A program made the translations under genes and the position numbers. A stretch of DNA of 64,000 nucleotides from JAWLHU01 sp049324875. GTDB lineage: Bacteria > Bacillota > Sulfobacillia > Symbiobacteriales > Symbiobacteriaceae. Location of the stretch: contig JBMONC010000059.1 of assembly GCA_049324875.1 (NCBI GenBank), positions 14,706 to 78,705 on the forward strand, written 5' to 3'. The notes beneath the pieces are model-generated. The model ran no database searches. It saw only the letters and a list, made by a program, of their open reading frames with translations, and was not told the DNA's origin. Numbering within the stretch: the first letter of the stretch is position 1; every line of letters begins with the position of its first letter. Shown here in pieces: positions 40,818 to 50,349 of the stretch.

Positions 40818-41603
40818 CTACCCCAGCGTGGTGTCCAGCGCCATCATGATGATGAAGCCGAACAGCAGCATGTAGGTGGCGATTCGCTCGTTCCCCCGCT
40901 CATGGGTCTCGGGGATGATCTCATCGCTGATCACGAAGAGCATGGCGCCCGCCGCAAAGGCCAGCGCATAGGGCAGCACCGCCGTGGCCAGGGTGACGCC
41001 CGCCACGCCCACCAGGCCGCCGATTGGCTCCACCAGCCCGGTCAGGAGGGTGATTGAAAAGACCTGCCCCAGGCTGTAGCGCTCTCCCAGGAGCGCCAGC
41101 GCCACCGCCAGCCCCTCGGGGATGTTCTGAATCCCGATGCCGATGGCCAGGGCGATCCCGTTGGCCACGTCGCCGCTGCCCACGCCGACGCCCACCGCCA
41201 GCCCCTCCGGGAAGTTGTGGATGGTGATTGCGATAATGAAGAGCCAGATCCGCTCCAGGGCCGAGGTCGAACCACCGCCCTCCGGCCCCTTGATAAAGTG
41301 CCGGTGGGGGGAGAACCTGTCCACCAGATCGAGGAAGATGCCACCCAGCAGCAGCCCCACCGCTGCCGCCAGCACCCCGCCGACCCCTCCCCCGGCGTAC
41401 TCCATGGCGGGGAGGAGCAGGCTGAAGACCGTCGCAGCCAGCATCACACCCGCGGCAAAGCCCATCATGCCGTCGTAGACCTTCGGCGAGATGTTGCGGG
41501 TGAAGAGGGTCGGAATCGCACCGATGCTGGTCGCACTGCCGGCGAGGAGACTGGCGATCAGGCCGAGCAGGATCGGGTTCAACTCCATGAGAGCGGACAG
41601 CAT
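40818..41603 (-). CDS. ZIP-family metal transporter
   Basis: A 261-residue membrane protein with about eight helices. Metal-site motifs of the GufA/ZupT-type ZIP family are intact: TIHNFPEGLAVGVG in helix 4 and GIQNIPEGLAVALAL in helix 5. A loop HRHFIKGPEG may bind metal as well. It probably imports zinc or other divalent metals. The ATG at 41603 has AGGAGG upstream. An in-frame earlier start is rejected. Confidence 0.88.
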   Translation of the reverse strand: MLSALMELNPILLGLIASLLAGSATSIGAIPTLFTRNISPKVYDGMMGFAAGVMLAATVFSLLLPAMEYAGGGVGGVLAAAVGLLLGGIFLDLVDRFSPHRHFIKGPEGGGSTSALERIWLFIIAITIHNFPEGLAVGVGVGSGDVANGIALAIGIGIQNIPEGLAVALALLGERYSLGQVFSITLLTGLVEPIGGLVGVAGVTLATAVLPYALAFAAGAMLFVISDEIIPETHERGNERIATYMLLFGFIIMMALDTTLG

Positions 41604-41710
41604 CTGAGATTTCGCCTCCTGCCAGCAGTCTACCACGCCAGGGGCGCCCTGGAAACTGGCAACCCTTCGGGTTCGTCAGAGAGGTAGAGTCTGACGAGAG
41701 GATGATCTTC

Positions 41711-42823
41711 ATGAGACGCCCCTGGGCCATCTGGCTGCTGATCGCACTGCTGACCGCCCTCCTCCCCCCTCCCCCCGCCGCCGCCGGCGAGACCGGTCAC
41801 TGGGCAGCCCCCCACGTAGCCCGGGTGAACCAGGCGCTGGGCTGGACTCCCCCGGGGGAGCTGGATACCCCGATACCCGCCCTGGAGTGGAACCGGCTGG
41901 TCGCCCTGCTGGCCGGTGAGCCACCAGGCGACGCCGACCCGAACACACACCCCCGCCAGCACTGGGTCTGGATGTACACGGGCGGAATGGCCCGTGAACA
42001 GACCGTGCTCCGCCGGGAGGATGCCATCGGCGGCCTGATGAAGCTGGTCTCGATCCTGTACCAGGAGAAGGGCTTTGCGGCCGAGCCGGCGGTGCTCAAC
42101 CCCTTCACCGACGGGCCGAAGGTGGCGGATCACCAGCAGGTGCTGCTGGCCGGGGCGGTCCAGCTCGGCCTGGTCACCGGCTACCCCGGCAACCTGCTCC
42201 AGCCGAGCCGCCCCCTCACCTACGCCGAGGGCGTTACGCTGATCGCCCGCCTGCTGGAGCGGTATGGAGACCCGGCCTCCCCCGTGACAGAACCCGCCCC
42301 CCGGAGCCGGTTCCCCCAACCGCGGGGGTTTGCCGTCGGCACGGATCTGGACCTGCCCGTGGAGAACGTGATCCACGCCGGCTGGCCGGTGGGGACCGCC
42401 GGCACCGCCTGGTGGGTGATCAACGGCGCCGCCTATGCGGCGGAGTTGCCCGGCGCCGGGGAGGCGCCGGAGGGCAAGCTCTGGGTGGTGGTCGATGTGG
42501 AGATGTATAACTGGGACTTCCCCGAGATGGTCATCGCCCCCGACGCCCTCCGCTTCACCCTGGATCACAAGACCGAGGGCCTCGTGGAGTACCGGGTGGA
42601 CGAAGCCGCCTCGACGGCGCTGGGCTCCCCCTTCGGCAAGGAGACGGTGGTGCTCAAGCAGGGCGAGTCGCTGCGGGGCTTTGTGGTCTTCGCCGTCCCG
42701 GCGGGCACCCGGTCCATCTGGATGCAGTGCGACAGCAAGCTCGGGCTCGGCCCGGGCAAGACCGGCTGGAACGGCATGAGCCGGACGCCCCTGGGCGACC
42801 TCCCCGCCCTGGAGCAGAGGTGA
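41711..42823 (+). CDS. Exported SLH-domain protein
   Basis: A 370-residue secreted protein. A signal peptide (MRRPWAIWLLIALLTALLPP, cleavage near AAAGE) precedes two S-layer-homology-like segments (about 28-70 and 140-190, the latter GLVTGYPGNLLQPSRPLTYAEG). The C-terminal third (about 225-350) is a beta-rich domain that resembles DUF4352-type folds (LWVVVDVEMYNWD, GFVVFAVPAGTRS). SLH repeats usually tether proteins to cell-wall polymers. ATG 41711 is seven bases after GAGAGGA. Divergent from the ZIP gene. Confidence 0.72.
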   Translation: MRRPWAIWLLIALLTALLPPPPAAAGETGHWAAPHVARVNQALGWTPPGELDTPIPALEWNRLVALLAGEPPGDADPNTHPRQHWVWMYTGGMAREQTVLRREDAIGGLMKLVSILYQEKGFAAEPAVLNPFTDGPKVADHQQVLLAGAVQLGLVTGYPGNLLQPSRPLTYAEGVTLIARLLERYGDPASPVTEPAPRSRFPQPRGFAVGTDLDLPVENVIHAGWPVGTAGTAWWVINGAAYAAELPGAGEAPEGKLWVVVDVEMYNWDFPEMVIAPDALRFTLDHKTEGLVEYRVDEAASTALGSPFGKETVVLKQGESLRGFVVFAVPAGTRSIWMQCDSKLGLGPGKTGWNGMSRTPLGDLPALEQR

Positions 42824-42849
42824 CCCTCGTCCAGCTTTCCGCAGAGAAC

Positions 42850-42881
42850 GAGCCGCTGCAGCCTGGCGCTGGCAGCGGCTC
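42850..42881. terminator. Bidirectional terminator-like hairpin between convergent genes
   Basis: Perfect 10-base stem GAGCCGCTGC/GCAGCGGCTC with a 12-base loop, between the SLH gene and the SDR gene. Few T residues on either side. Confidence 0.6.
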
Positions 42882-42888
42882 GAACCGT

Positions 42889-43740
42889 TTATCCGGGAAG
42901 CCCCGTCAGCTCCGCGCTTACCTGCCAGAGCCGCCTGGCCGCCGCCGGGTCGGTGGCCGCCGGGGCAGGTTCCACCACCCGCTTCCGGACGAAGTACCTC
43001 CCGGTCACCCCCTCCACCTCCGGCGATGTCGCCAGGTAGATGGAGGTCTCCGCCCCCTTCTCCGGGGTGATGGTAAAGGGTCTGAGGAGGCGCATCCCCA
43101 GCCGGGAGAGGGGGGTACCGGTGGCAAAGTTGCTGCTGACGAAGCCGGGGTGCAGGGCGTTCACCGTAACCCCGGTGCCCTCCAGCCGCCGGGCCAGCTC
43201 CACGGTGAAGAGGATGTTGGCGAGCTTCGACTGGGCGTAGGCCTTCCAGCCGCTGTAACGGCGGGCCCCCTGGAGGTCGTCGAAATCGATCCGCCCGGCC
43301 CGGTGGGCGTTGGAGCTGACATTGATCACCCGGGCTGGGGCGCTCGCCACCAGGCGGTCAAGCAGCAGGTTGGTGAGGAGGAAATAGCCCAGGTGGTTGA
43401 CGGCGAAGGTCGTCTCCAGCCCGTCCTCCGTCAGGCTCCGGTCAAAGTTGATCGCCCCGGCGTTGTTGACCAGTACATCCAGCCGGTCGTACCGCCGCCG
43501 GAACGCCGCGGCCAGCTCACGAATCGAGCGCTGGGAGGCGAAGTCGGCGATCATCAGGTGGACCTCCTGGTTGCCCGTGGCCTGCCGGATCTCCCGGAGG
43601 ACCGGCTCGGAGCGCTCCCGGTTCCGGCAGACCATGATCACCGTCGCTCCCATGCGGGCCAGGACCAGCGCCGTCACCCTGCCGATGCCGGCGTTGGCGC
43701 CCGTCACCATGCAGACCCTTCCTGCCATCTGATCAGCCAC
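42889..43740 (-). CDS. Short-chain dehydrogenase/reductase
   Basis: A 283-residue SDR of the retinol-dehydrogenase-like type. Cofactor motif TGANAGIGRV, NNAGAINFD, Ser in INVSSNA and the catalytic pair YAQSK (Tyr-x3-Lys). NADP(H) use is suggested by the Arg-rich CRNRERSE segment after strand 2. Start is GTG 43740 or ATG 43728; both have a Shine-Dalgarno site. Substrate unknown. Confidence 0.87.
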   Translation of the reverse strand: MADQMAGRVCMVTGANAGIGRVTALVLARMGATVIMVCRNRERSEPVLREIRQATGNQEVHLMIADFASQRSIRELAAAFRRRYDRLDVLVNNAGAINFDRSLTEDGLETTFAVNHLGYFLLTNLLLDRLVASAPARVINVSSNAHRAGRIDFDDLQGARRYSGWKAYAQSKLANILFTVELARRLEGTGVTVNALHPGFVSSNFATGTPLSRLGMRLLRPFTITPEKGAETSIYLATSPEVEGVTGRYFVRKRVVEPAPAATDPAAARRLWQVSAELTGLPG

Positions 43741-43798
43741 CTGAAGGCCCCCTCACGCTGTTGATCCCCCTCATTCTAACCCCACCGGGCGGGACCGG

Positions 43799-45535
43799 CT
43801 ATGGCACCTCATGTTCATAAAGCGAGCGGTAGAGGCCGTTTCCGGCCATCAGCTGGGCATGGGTCCCCTCCTCCGCCACCCGGCCCCGATCCAGCACCAG
43901 GATCCGGTCCGCCCAGGTCACCGCGGAGAGCCGGTGGGCGATGATCACCAGCGTGCGGTCTGCGGAGCGGCGCCGGATGGCCGCCATCACCTGCGCCTCC
44001 GTCTCGTAGTCCAGGGCGGAGGTCGCCTCGTCCAGCACCAGGAGCCGGGGCTCGCGGAGCAGCGCCCGGGCCAGGCTCAGCCGCTGCCGCTGACCGCCCG
44101 ACAGCTGCGTGCCGCGCTCTCCCACCGGCGTTTCCAGCCCCCGGGGTAACGCCCGGACGAAGGGAGTGACCCCGGCATCGTCACAGGCGGCCGCTACCGC
44201 CTCCGGTGGGGCGTCCGGCCGGCCGTAGGTCAGGTTGGCCGCCAGGGTCTCGTTCAGGACGGCCACGTCCTGGGCGACGGCGCAGACCTGGCGCCGCACC
44301 CAGCCGGGCTCCAGCGTCCGCAGGTCATGCCCGTCCAGCAGAACCCGCCCCGCTTGCGGCTCCACCAGCCCCAGGAGCAGGTCGGCCAGGGTCGACTTGC
44401 CCGACCCGCTCGGCCCGACCAGAGCCACTACCTCGCCGGGGCGAATGCGCAGGGAGAGGTCACGGAAGACCGGCCGCTCCGGGTCGTGCCCGAAGGTGAC
44501 CGCCTCCAGCGTCACCTCCCCGCGGCAGCTCTCCGGCTGCACCCCCTGATGCCGGGCGGGCGGGGCGTTCTCCAGGAAGGCGAAGGTCCGCTCCACACCC
44601 GGGAGCAGCCGCTTGACCTGATGCAGGTAGAGGTCGTGGAGGGCCGAGACGGCCCCCTGTACCCAGAGGGCATAGACCGCAAAGGCCAGAAGCCCGCCCA
44701 GCGACAGGTGGCCCTCCAGGACCCGGTGGCCCCCCACCAGGTAGATCAGCCCGGTGGCGGTCAGCTCAGGGATTACCTCGGCGATCCGGGAGAGCTGGGC
44801 CAGCAGGATCGCCCGCAGTTGGGTCCGCTCCAGCCCCCGCAGCTGCTCGTCGAAAAGCGCCTCCACCTGCTCCTCCAGCCCGGATGACTTCACATGGGCG
44901 ATGCCGGTGACCGCCTCCCGCACGCCCTCGGTCACGGCGGCCCTCGCCTCTGCCACCGCCCGCCAGGCCGCCCGCGTCCGGTCGCCCAGGCGGCGGGCTG
45001 CCCAGACCTGCAGCGGGTATACCGCCAGGCATACCAGGCTGAGCGTCGGGTCCAGCCAGAACATCATCCCCAGCGGGATGCCCCCCACCATCAGCGCCCA
45101 GCCGGCGGTGCCCCAGACCCCGCCGCCATAGTCGCTGAAGAAGAGGTCGCTGAAGGCCTGGGAGTCCTGGATCAGCCGGGAGAGCAGCTCCCCGGTTCGG
45201 GTCTGCCGGAAGAAGTGAAGCGGGCGGTAGAGCAGGCTGCGAAAGAGGCTGGTCCGCAGCCCGGCCGTCACCGTCTGCACGTAGCTGGAGAGCCAGATGT
45301 CGACCAGGATCAGGCTGACCGCCAGCGCCGTCACCGCGACGGAGAGGCTGGTGTAGAGCCAGAGGGCGCCCAGATCCCGCTGCAGCAATGCCCGGTCCAC
45401 CACCTGCTTGGTCAGCAGGGGCGGCATCACCAGCAGGGCGCTGCGGATCACCACCGCTCCCAGTGAGGCCAGCAGCCGCCCCTTGTAGGGGAGCAGCAGG
45501 GCCACCGCCCGGCGCAGGATCGCCCAGTCGCTCAT
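43799..45535 (-). CDS. ABC exporter half-transporter, second gene of a pair
   Basis: A 578-residue fusion of a six-helix membrane domain (about 1-300) and an ATPase (about 335-575). Walker A is GPSGSGKST, signature LSGGQRQRLSLAR, Walker B LLVLDEATSALD and the switch His in IAHRLSAV. It overlaps the upstream half-transporter by four bases (ATGA), so the two surely form a heterodimer. Both ATPase sites look canonical. Substrate could be a drug, lipid or peptide. Confidence 0.9.
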   Translation of the reverse strand: MSDWAILRRAVALLLPYKGRLLASLGAVVIRSALLVMPPLLTKQVVDRALLQRDLGALWLYTSLSVAVTALAVSLILVDIWLSSYVQTVTAGLRTSLFRSLLYRPLHFFRQTRTGELLSRLIQDSQAFSDLFFSDYGGGVWGTAGWALMVGGIPLGMMFWLDPTLSLVCLAVYPLQVWAARRLGDRTRAAWRAVAEARAAVTEGVREAVTGIAHVKSSGLEEQVEALFDEQLRGLERTQLRAILLAQLSRIAEVIPELTATGLIYLVGGHRVLEGHLSLGGLLAFAVYALWVQGAVSALHDLYLHQVKRLLPGVERTFAFLENAPPARHQGVQPESCRGEVTLEAVTFGHDPERPVFRDLSLRIRPGEVVALVGPSGSGKSTLADLLLGLVEPQAGRVLLDGHDLRTLEPGWVRRQVCAVAQDVAVLNETLAANLTYGRPDAPPEAVAAACDDAGVTPFVRALPRGLETPVGERGTQLSGGQRQRLSLARALLREPRLLVLDEATSALDYETEAQVMAAIRRRSADRTLVIIAHRLSAVTWADRILVLDRGRVAEEGTHAQLMAGNGLYRSLYEHEVP

Positions 45536-47190
45536 GGCGCCACCTCCCTCACCGCCCCGTCCCGGACCTCCAGCACCACCGCTGCCCCGGCGACGGTGGA
45601 GAGGCGGTGGGCCACGGTAATGCTGGTCCGCCCGGCCGCCACCCGGGCAATGGCTGCCTGCACCAGCGCCTGGTTCTCGTTGTCCAGGGCTGAGGTGGCC
45701 TCATCCAGCAGCAGGATCTGCGGCTCCCGGAGGAAGGCCCGGGCCAGCGCCAGCCGCTGGCGCTCCCCGCCCGAGAGGCGGAGGCCCCGCTCGCCCAGCA
45801 CCGTCTCCAGCCCGTCGGGGAGCTGATCCAGGAGGTGGACCAGCCGCAGGCTCTCCCGCAGGGTCGCCTCGCTGACGGGGCGGTCCAGGCCGAAAGCCAG
45901 GTTCCGGCGGATGGTGTCGTTGAGGAAGAAGGGCTCCTGCCCCACGAAGGCGATCGCCTGCCGCAGGTCGGTGGGGTGGATCCGGTCCAGCGGCTCCCCA
46001 CCGATGGTGATGCGCCCGGCGTCCGGCTCATACAGCCGGGCCAGCAGCGCCAGCACCGTCGACTTGCCCGCACCGGAGGGCCCGATCAGGGCGGTCTGCA
46101 CCCCTGCCTTCAGGGTGAAGGTGGCGTTCTGCAGCACAGGCCGGTCGGCCCCCGGGTAGGTGAAGCTGACCCCCTCGAAGCGGATGTCGCCGCGGAGGGA
46201 GACCGGTCGCCGGGGGAGCGCCCGCCCCGGCTCGGGCTCCAGCGCCAGCCACTCCAGAATGGCCCGGAGCTTCGGCACCGCCGCCTTGATGGTCAGGTAG
46301 GTCCGTGAGAAGGAGCGAACCGGGGCGTTGACCAGGGGAATGTAGCCCGCCATCGCCACCACCTGGCCCAGCGTCAGCCGGTCGGCCAGGAGCTGGTAGC
46401 CCCCGGCCAGATAGACCAGCATGGGAGCCAGGGCCTCCAGGATCCGGGGCACGTTCATGTAGCTCTGGGCCAGCAGGTAGTAGCGGAGCTGGGCCCGCGC
46501 CCAGGCCTCCTGCAATTGCCGGAAGCGGTCTGCCTCCCGCTCCTCCGCCGTAAAGCTCTTCACCAGCCGGATCGCCTCCAGCCGCTCCTGGGCCTGCTGC
46601 GTCATGGCCACCTGATGCTGCCGGGTCTCGGCCCCCAGCCGCTGACTCTGCTGGCCGATCCAGCCCCCGGGCGCCGCGGCCAGCAGGATGATCAAAAGCG
46701 CCAGCGCCCCGATTCCCCCATCGATCTGCAGGAGGGAGAGCGCAGCCACCAGCGCCACCGCCAGTTCGTAGAGCAGCCTGGGCCAGGACTGGACCGCCGC
46801 CCCCTGGACCGCCTCGGCGTCATCCAGCACCCGCTGGAGGACCTCGCCGCGCTGGGTCCGGGCAAAGAAGCCCATGGGAGCGGCCAGCACCCGCTGCCAG
46901 AGCGCCCGCCGGATGCGGCCCGTCACCCGGAGCCCCAGCAGGGCGCCGGCGTAGGAGTGGGCGAGGCGGAGCCCCTCCCGGGCAGCCAGGGAGGCAACCA
47001 GGAGCAGGGCGAGCCGCAGCAGCAGGGCGGTATCCCCGCTGGGGAGCGCCTGGTCGATCACACGCCGGATCAGGCCCGGCGGCAGGGTCGCGACCCAGGC
47101 GGAGAGGACGGTCAACACCGCCAGCAGCAGCAGTTGGAGCCAGTGTCCCCGAAGCAGAAGGAGAAGACCCATAGCTACCCCCGCATCCAT
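45532..47190 (-). CDS. ABC exporter half-transporter, first gene of a pair
   Basis: A 552-residue membrane-ATPase fusion. Walker A GPSGAGKST, signature LSGGERQRLALAR, Walker B ILLLDEATSALDNENQ and VAHRLSTV. Start is 47190, or 47172 (MGLLLLLRGHW), which has GGGGGT just upstream. Partner of the gene at 43799-45535. No precursor peptide or maturation enzyme is next to it. Confidence 0.9.
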   Translation of the reverse strand: MDAGVAMGLLLLLRGHWLQLLLLAVLTVLSAWVATLPPGLIRRVIDQALPSGDTALLLRLALLLVASLAAREGLRLAHSYAGALLGLRVTGRIRRALWQRVLAAPMGFFARTQRGEVLQRVLDDAEAVQGAAVQSWPRLLYELAVALVAALSLLQIDGGIGALALLIILLAAAPGGWIGQQSQRLGAETRQHQVAMTQQAQERLEAIRLVKSFTAEEREADRFRQLQEAWARAQLRYYLLAQSYMNVPRILEALAPMLVYLAGGYQLLADRLTLGQVVAMAGYIPLVNAPVRSFSRTYLTIKAAVPKLRAILEWLALEPEPGRALPRRPVSLRGDIRFEGVSFTYPGADRPVLQNATFTLKAGVQTALIGPSGAGKSTVLALLARLYEPDAGRITIGGEPLDRIHPTDLRQAIAFVGQEPFFLNDTIRRNLAFGLDRPVSEATLRESLRLVHLLDQLPDGLETVLGERGLRLSGGERQRLALARAFLREPQILLLDEATSALDNENQALVQAAIARVAAGRTSITVAHRLSTVAGAAVVLEVRDGAVREVAP

Positions 47191-47270
47191 CGAACATCTG
47201 TGTGGAGAATCGGTGTTCTCCTCGGGGGCGGGAGAATCCTGCCAAACCCCATCCTCACCCCCGGCACGCC

Positions 47271-47296
47271 AAAAGGCAGGGCCCCTCTGCCCTGCC
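47271..47296 (-). terminator. Intrinsic terminator after the HAD phosphatase
   Basis: Perfect stem GGCAGGGC/GCCCTGCC with a six-base loop and a TTTT run on the minus strand. Confidence 0.8.
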
Positions 47297-47300
47297 CCCG

Positions 47301-48110
47301 CTATGCTCCCGCCCGGGAGCCCGACTCCCCCAGCACATACCGCTCCACCGCCCGGGCGGCGCCATCCTCGACGTTGCTCTCGGTCACCGCCGCCGCCAGC
47401 CCCTTCAGCTCAGGATCAGCATTCCCCATGGCCACCCCGAACCCGGCGACCCGGAACATGCTGATGTCGTTCTGGCTGTCGCCCACCACCATCACCCGCT
47501 CCAGCGGGACCCCCCACCGGGCGGCAAGCCAGACCACCCCGCTCCCCTTGTCGACCCCGGGCTGGGTCACCTCCAGGTTCTCTGCATCGGAGCTGGTGAA
47601 GCTCAGGTCGTCCCCCAGGGCGGCCCTCACCAGCCGGTGGGCCGCCTCCAGCCGTTCGGGCCGGTCCGACTCGACGAAGAGCTTCTCGGGCAGCTCCATC
47701 CCGTCGCCGAAGGCGTCCAGGTGCTGGACCCGGCACCCGTCGACCCCCATCGCCCGGTCGCCCTCCCGGGCCACGTAGAGCCGCTCACCGGCGAAGAGCA
47801 TCACCCGCACCTCCAGCTCCCTCGACAGCCGGCGGGCCACCGGAAAGACCTCCGGGCCGAGGGGCCGGTGCAGGAGCGTCGCCCCGCCCAGATCCCGGAT
47901 CAGCCCCCCGTTCCCGGTGACGATCGGACCGCTCAGCCCCAGCCTGTGGGCAAAGGCGGCGGCCGAACAGAAGACCCGCCCGGTGGCGAGGGTCACCCGC
48001 ACCCCCCGGGCCACCGCCCTCTCCAGCACCGAAACGGTATAGGCCGAAATGCGGCTCCCGGGCCCCAGCAGCGTCCCGTCCAGGTCGAAGGCGATCATCT
48101 GGATCTTCAT
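47301..48110 (-). CDS. HAD-superfamily (Cof-type) phosphatase
   Basis: A 269-residue sugar-phosphate-type phosphatase. Motif I FDLDGTLLGPGS, motif II LATGR, a Lys in motif III (DKGSGVVWLA) and motif IV VGDSQNDISMFRVAG are all present. The large cap between motifs II and III is the Cof/YbiV type. ATG 48110 starts the family N-terminus (MKIQMIAFDLDG); an upstream ATG adds unrelated sequence. Single gene. Confidence 0.88.
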   Translation of the reverse strand: MKIQMIAFDLDGTLLGPGSRISAYTVSVLERAVARGVRVTLATGRVFCSAAAFAHRLGLSGPIVTGNGGLIRDLGGATLLHRPLGPEVFPVARRLSRELEVRVMLFAGERLYVAREGDRAMGVDGCRVQHLDAFGDGMELPEKLFVESDRPERLEAAHRLVRAALGDDLSFTSSDAENLEVTQPGVDKGSGVVWLAARWGVPLERVMVVGDSQNDISMFRVAGFGVAMGNADPELKGLAAAVTESNVEDGAARAVERYVLGESGSRAGA

Positions 48111-48264
48111 GGCGGTGAGCCCGTCCCCTCTCGCATCGTCTCGTGACAGGAGATTGGCTATTGAACCCCAATTCCCTTCGGAGGCCACGGATCACAGCGG
48201 ATTTGTACAGAAACCTGTCATAGGTGCTCCGCGTGGACAGCCTTCGAACAGAGGCCAAACGAGC

Positions 48265-48297
48265 AAAAAAGCCCCCGCACCTGCGCCGGCACGGAGG
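48265..48297 (-). terminator. Intrinsic terminator after the YndM-like gene
   Basis: CCCCCGCACC (48272-48281) pairs with GGCACGGAGG (48288-48297) with several wobbles, followed by six T residues on the minus strand. Confidence 0.8.
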
Positions 48298-48307
48298 CCT
48301 CTTCGCC

Positions 48308-48664
48308 CTAGCTCACTCGGCGGCGGTCGATCCCCGCGGCCTTGAGCCAGCTATGCATCGCCCACTCGGTGGAGGCCAGCAGGGCGCCGACGATCGCCGC
48401 ACCGGTGAAGGTGACCAGCGCCCCGGCGGCCACTTGCCCGGCGATCCAGAGGAAGGCGGTGGCGGCAGCGAAGTCGGTCACGGTGGCCACCGGGTTGCCC
48501 ACCCGCGGCAGGATCAGCATGTCCATCACCACGGAGAGCGCAGCGATCAGCAGCCCGACGACCAGGATCTGGCCGCCGGTGGCGAAGCGGAGCGAGCCAA
48601 TCGCCTGTCCCAGGAAGACCACCAGCGGGCAGACTACGAAACGGCTGGCGAAGTTGAGCATCAT
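48308..48664 (-). CDS. YndM/DUF2512-like small membrane protein
   Basis: A 118-residue protein with four predicted helices and the mid-protein motif MDMLILPRVGNPVATVTDF, characteristic of the DUF2512/YndM family of Firmicutes. ATG 48664 follows AAGGAGG by eight bases. The function of the family is unknown; members occur in spore formers. Confidence 0.72.
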   Translation of the reverse strand: MMLNFASRFVVCPLVVFLGQAIGSLRFATGGQILVVGLLIAALSVVMDMLILPRVGNPVATVTDFAAATAFLWIAGQVAAGALVTFTGAAIVGALLASTEWAMHSWLKAAGIDRRRVS

Positions 48665-48742
48665 TCCGATTGCCTCCTTTCCAACGAGGCTAGTCTGCCC
48701 AGATTCGCCCGCCGCCATCGCAGCGAAGGGGATGCTCAGAAC

Positions 48743-49696
48743 TCAGCGGCCCCGCCTGCAGGGGATCTCCCACAGGTCCATCTCCTGCAGGACCTTGACC
48801 GCCCGGTCGGGGTAGTCGGTCATCACCCCGTCAGCCCCCCGCCCGTAAAGCTCCCGCATCTCGACCTCCTCGTTGATGGTCCAGTAGTGAACAGCCATGT
48901 TCAACCGGTGAGCCAGGTTGATGAACCGCTCCGAGTCAAACCGGACCTTGATGGGCCCCGCCCGCTGGGACCTGGGCACCTGGAAGGCGTCGTAGATCGG
49001 GTTGTAGAGCCAATGAAGGTAGGGCAGGTAGAGACCGACAAAGGAGTACATGTGATCCACCGGGGGCGCCATCGCCACCCGCTCCCCCGCCAGCGCCCGC
49101 CACCGGCGCATGTTCTCGCCGTGGAAGGAGACGACCAGCACCTTCTCCTCCATCTGATACCGCTGGATCAGCTCCCAGACCTGCGCCTCCATCGGCGGGT
49201 CGGTCTGCTTCAGCTCGATGTTGACGGGCAGATCGGGCCAGGCCTGGAAGAGCTCCTCCAGGGTGGGGATTCGGACCCCCTTGCCACGGTAGGGGAAGGT
49301 CTTGCCGCCGTCGGGGGTGAAATCATACCCGAAATCATACTGCCGCAGTTCGGCCAGGGTCATGTCCTTGATGTAGCCCGAACCGTTGCTCATCCGGTCG
49401 ATGGTCTCGTCGTGGCTCACCACCACGATGTTGTCCCGCGTCAGGTGGACGTCGATCTCCAGGATATCGGCCCCCTGCTCCAGGGCCTTCCGGAAGGCCT
49501 CCATGGTGTTGGACGGGGCATAGCCCGAGGCTCCCTGGTGAGCGATCACCACGGGCCGGCACATCAGGTATTCCTTCGGGGGCCTGGGTTCCACCGTCAC
49601 GGCCCGGGCGATGATACCAGCCACCAGAGCGACCAGCACCGCCCGCCACCAGAGCCGCTTCCGGCCGCCGCCGGGATCTCCCACCGCTTGTCTCAC
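48743..49696 (-). CDS. Glycerophosphodiester phosphodiesterase
   Basis: About 317 residues. The GTG at 49696, nine bases after AGGAGGG, leads to a membrane anchor (about 16-33) followed by a GDPD barrel. Catalytic and metal residues are visible: VIAHQGASGYAPSNTMEAF (the usual HRG is HQG here), ADILEIDVHLTRD and VVSHDETIDR. It hydrolyses glycerophosphodiesters to glycerol 3-phosphate, probably outside the cell. In-frame sequence before 49696 overlaps the divergent methyltransferase gene and is rejected. Confidence 0.87.
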   Translation of the reverse strand: MRQAVGDPGGGRKRLWWRAVLVALVAGIIARAVTVEPRPPKEYLMCRPVVIAHQGASGYAPSNTMEAFRKALEQGADILEIDVHLTRDNIVVVSHDETIDRMSNGSGYIKDMTLAELRQYDFGYDFTPDGGKTFPYRGKGVRIPTLEELFQAWPDLPVNIELKQTDPPMEAQVWELIQRYQMEEKVLVVSFHGENMRRWRALAGERVAMAPPVDHMYSFVGLYLPYLHWLYNPIYDAFQVPRSQRAGPIKVRFDSERFINLAHRLNMAVHYWTINEEVEMRELYGRGADGVMTDYPDRAVKVLQEMDLWEIPCRRGR

Positions 49697-49764
49697 TGCC
49701 TGTTCCCTCCTGCCGACAGATTCAGACCGGCTCCCCAGACTCCCCGCACCGAAAGGAGATACGC

Positions 49765-50349
49765 ATGTCAGAGGCCGATAGGCTCCGCTGGAACCAGCGC
49801 TACGCCGCCGGCGAGTACGACCTGACCCCGAATCCAAGGCTGGTCTCATTCCTGGCGGATCGGATCAGCCCGGGCATGGCCGTCCTGGACATCGCCTGCG
49901 GGGCGGGCCGAAATGCGCTCTGGCTGGCCGCCCGGGGGGCAGAGGTCCACGCCTGGGACATCAGTGACGAGGCCCTGGGGCGGCTCGAGGCAGAGGCGCG
50001 CCGGCAGGGGCTGCTGATCCATACCCGTCAGGTGGACCTGGAGCAGGCCACCCTGCCTGAGGAGCGCTTCGACCTGGTAATCGCGATCCACTTCCTCCAC
50101 CGGCCGCTGCTCCGCCCGATGCTCCAGGCGGTGCGGCCCGGCGGGCTGCTCTTCATCGACACCTTCATGGACTCGGAGAAGCGGGCGGCGGTCAACCCGG
50201 CCTACAAGCTGGAGCCCGGGGAACTGGCCCGGGTCTACGGCGGGCAGGCTGAGATCCTCCACCTGACGGAGGCGGCGGCGGATGGTCGGGCTACGATGCT
50301 GGCCCGGCGAGCAGCGACCGGAGCAGCTGTGCCGCCACCGCCCACATGA
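49765..50349 (+). CDS. SAM-dependent methyltransferase
   Basis: A 194-residue class I methyltransferase of the TehB-like group. Motif I VLDIACGAGRNALWLA, the acidic VHAWDISDEAL after strand 2 and FDLVIAIHFLHRPLL are clear. The substrate is unknown. The 3' end overlaps the convergent LysE-type gene by 59 bases. Divergent from the GDPD gene. Confidence 0.87.
   Translation: MSEADRLRWNQRYAAGEYDLTPNPRLVSFLADRISPGMAVLDIACGAGRNALWLAARGAEVHAWDISDEALGRLEAEARRQGLLIHTRQVDLEQATLPEERFDLVIAIHFLHRPLLRPMLQAVRPGGLLFIDTFMDSEKRAAVNPAYKLEPGELARVYGGQAEILHLTEAAADGRATMLARRAATGAAVPPPPT

Noticed and set aside
49697..49849. Upstream extension of the GDPD gene
   Set aside because: It overlaps the divergent methyltransferase gene and has low-complexity composition; GTG 49696 has a proper site.
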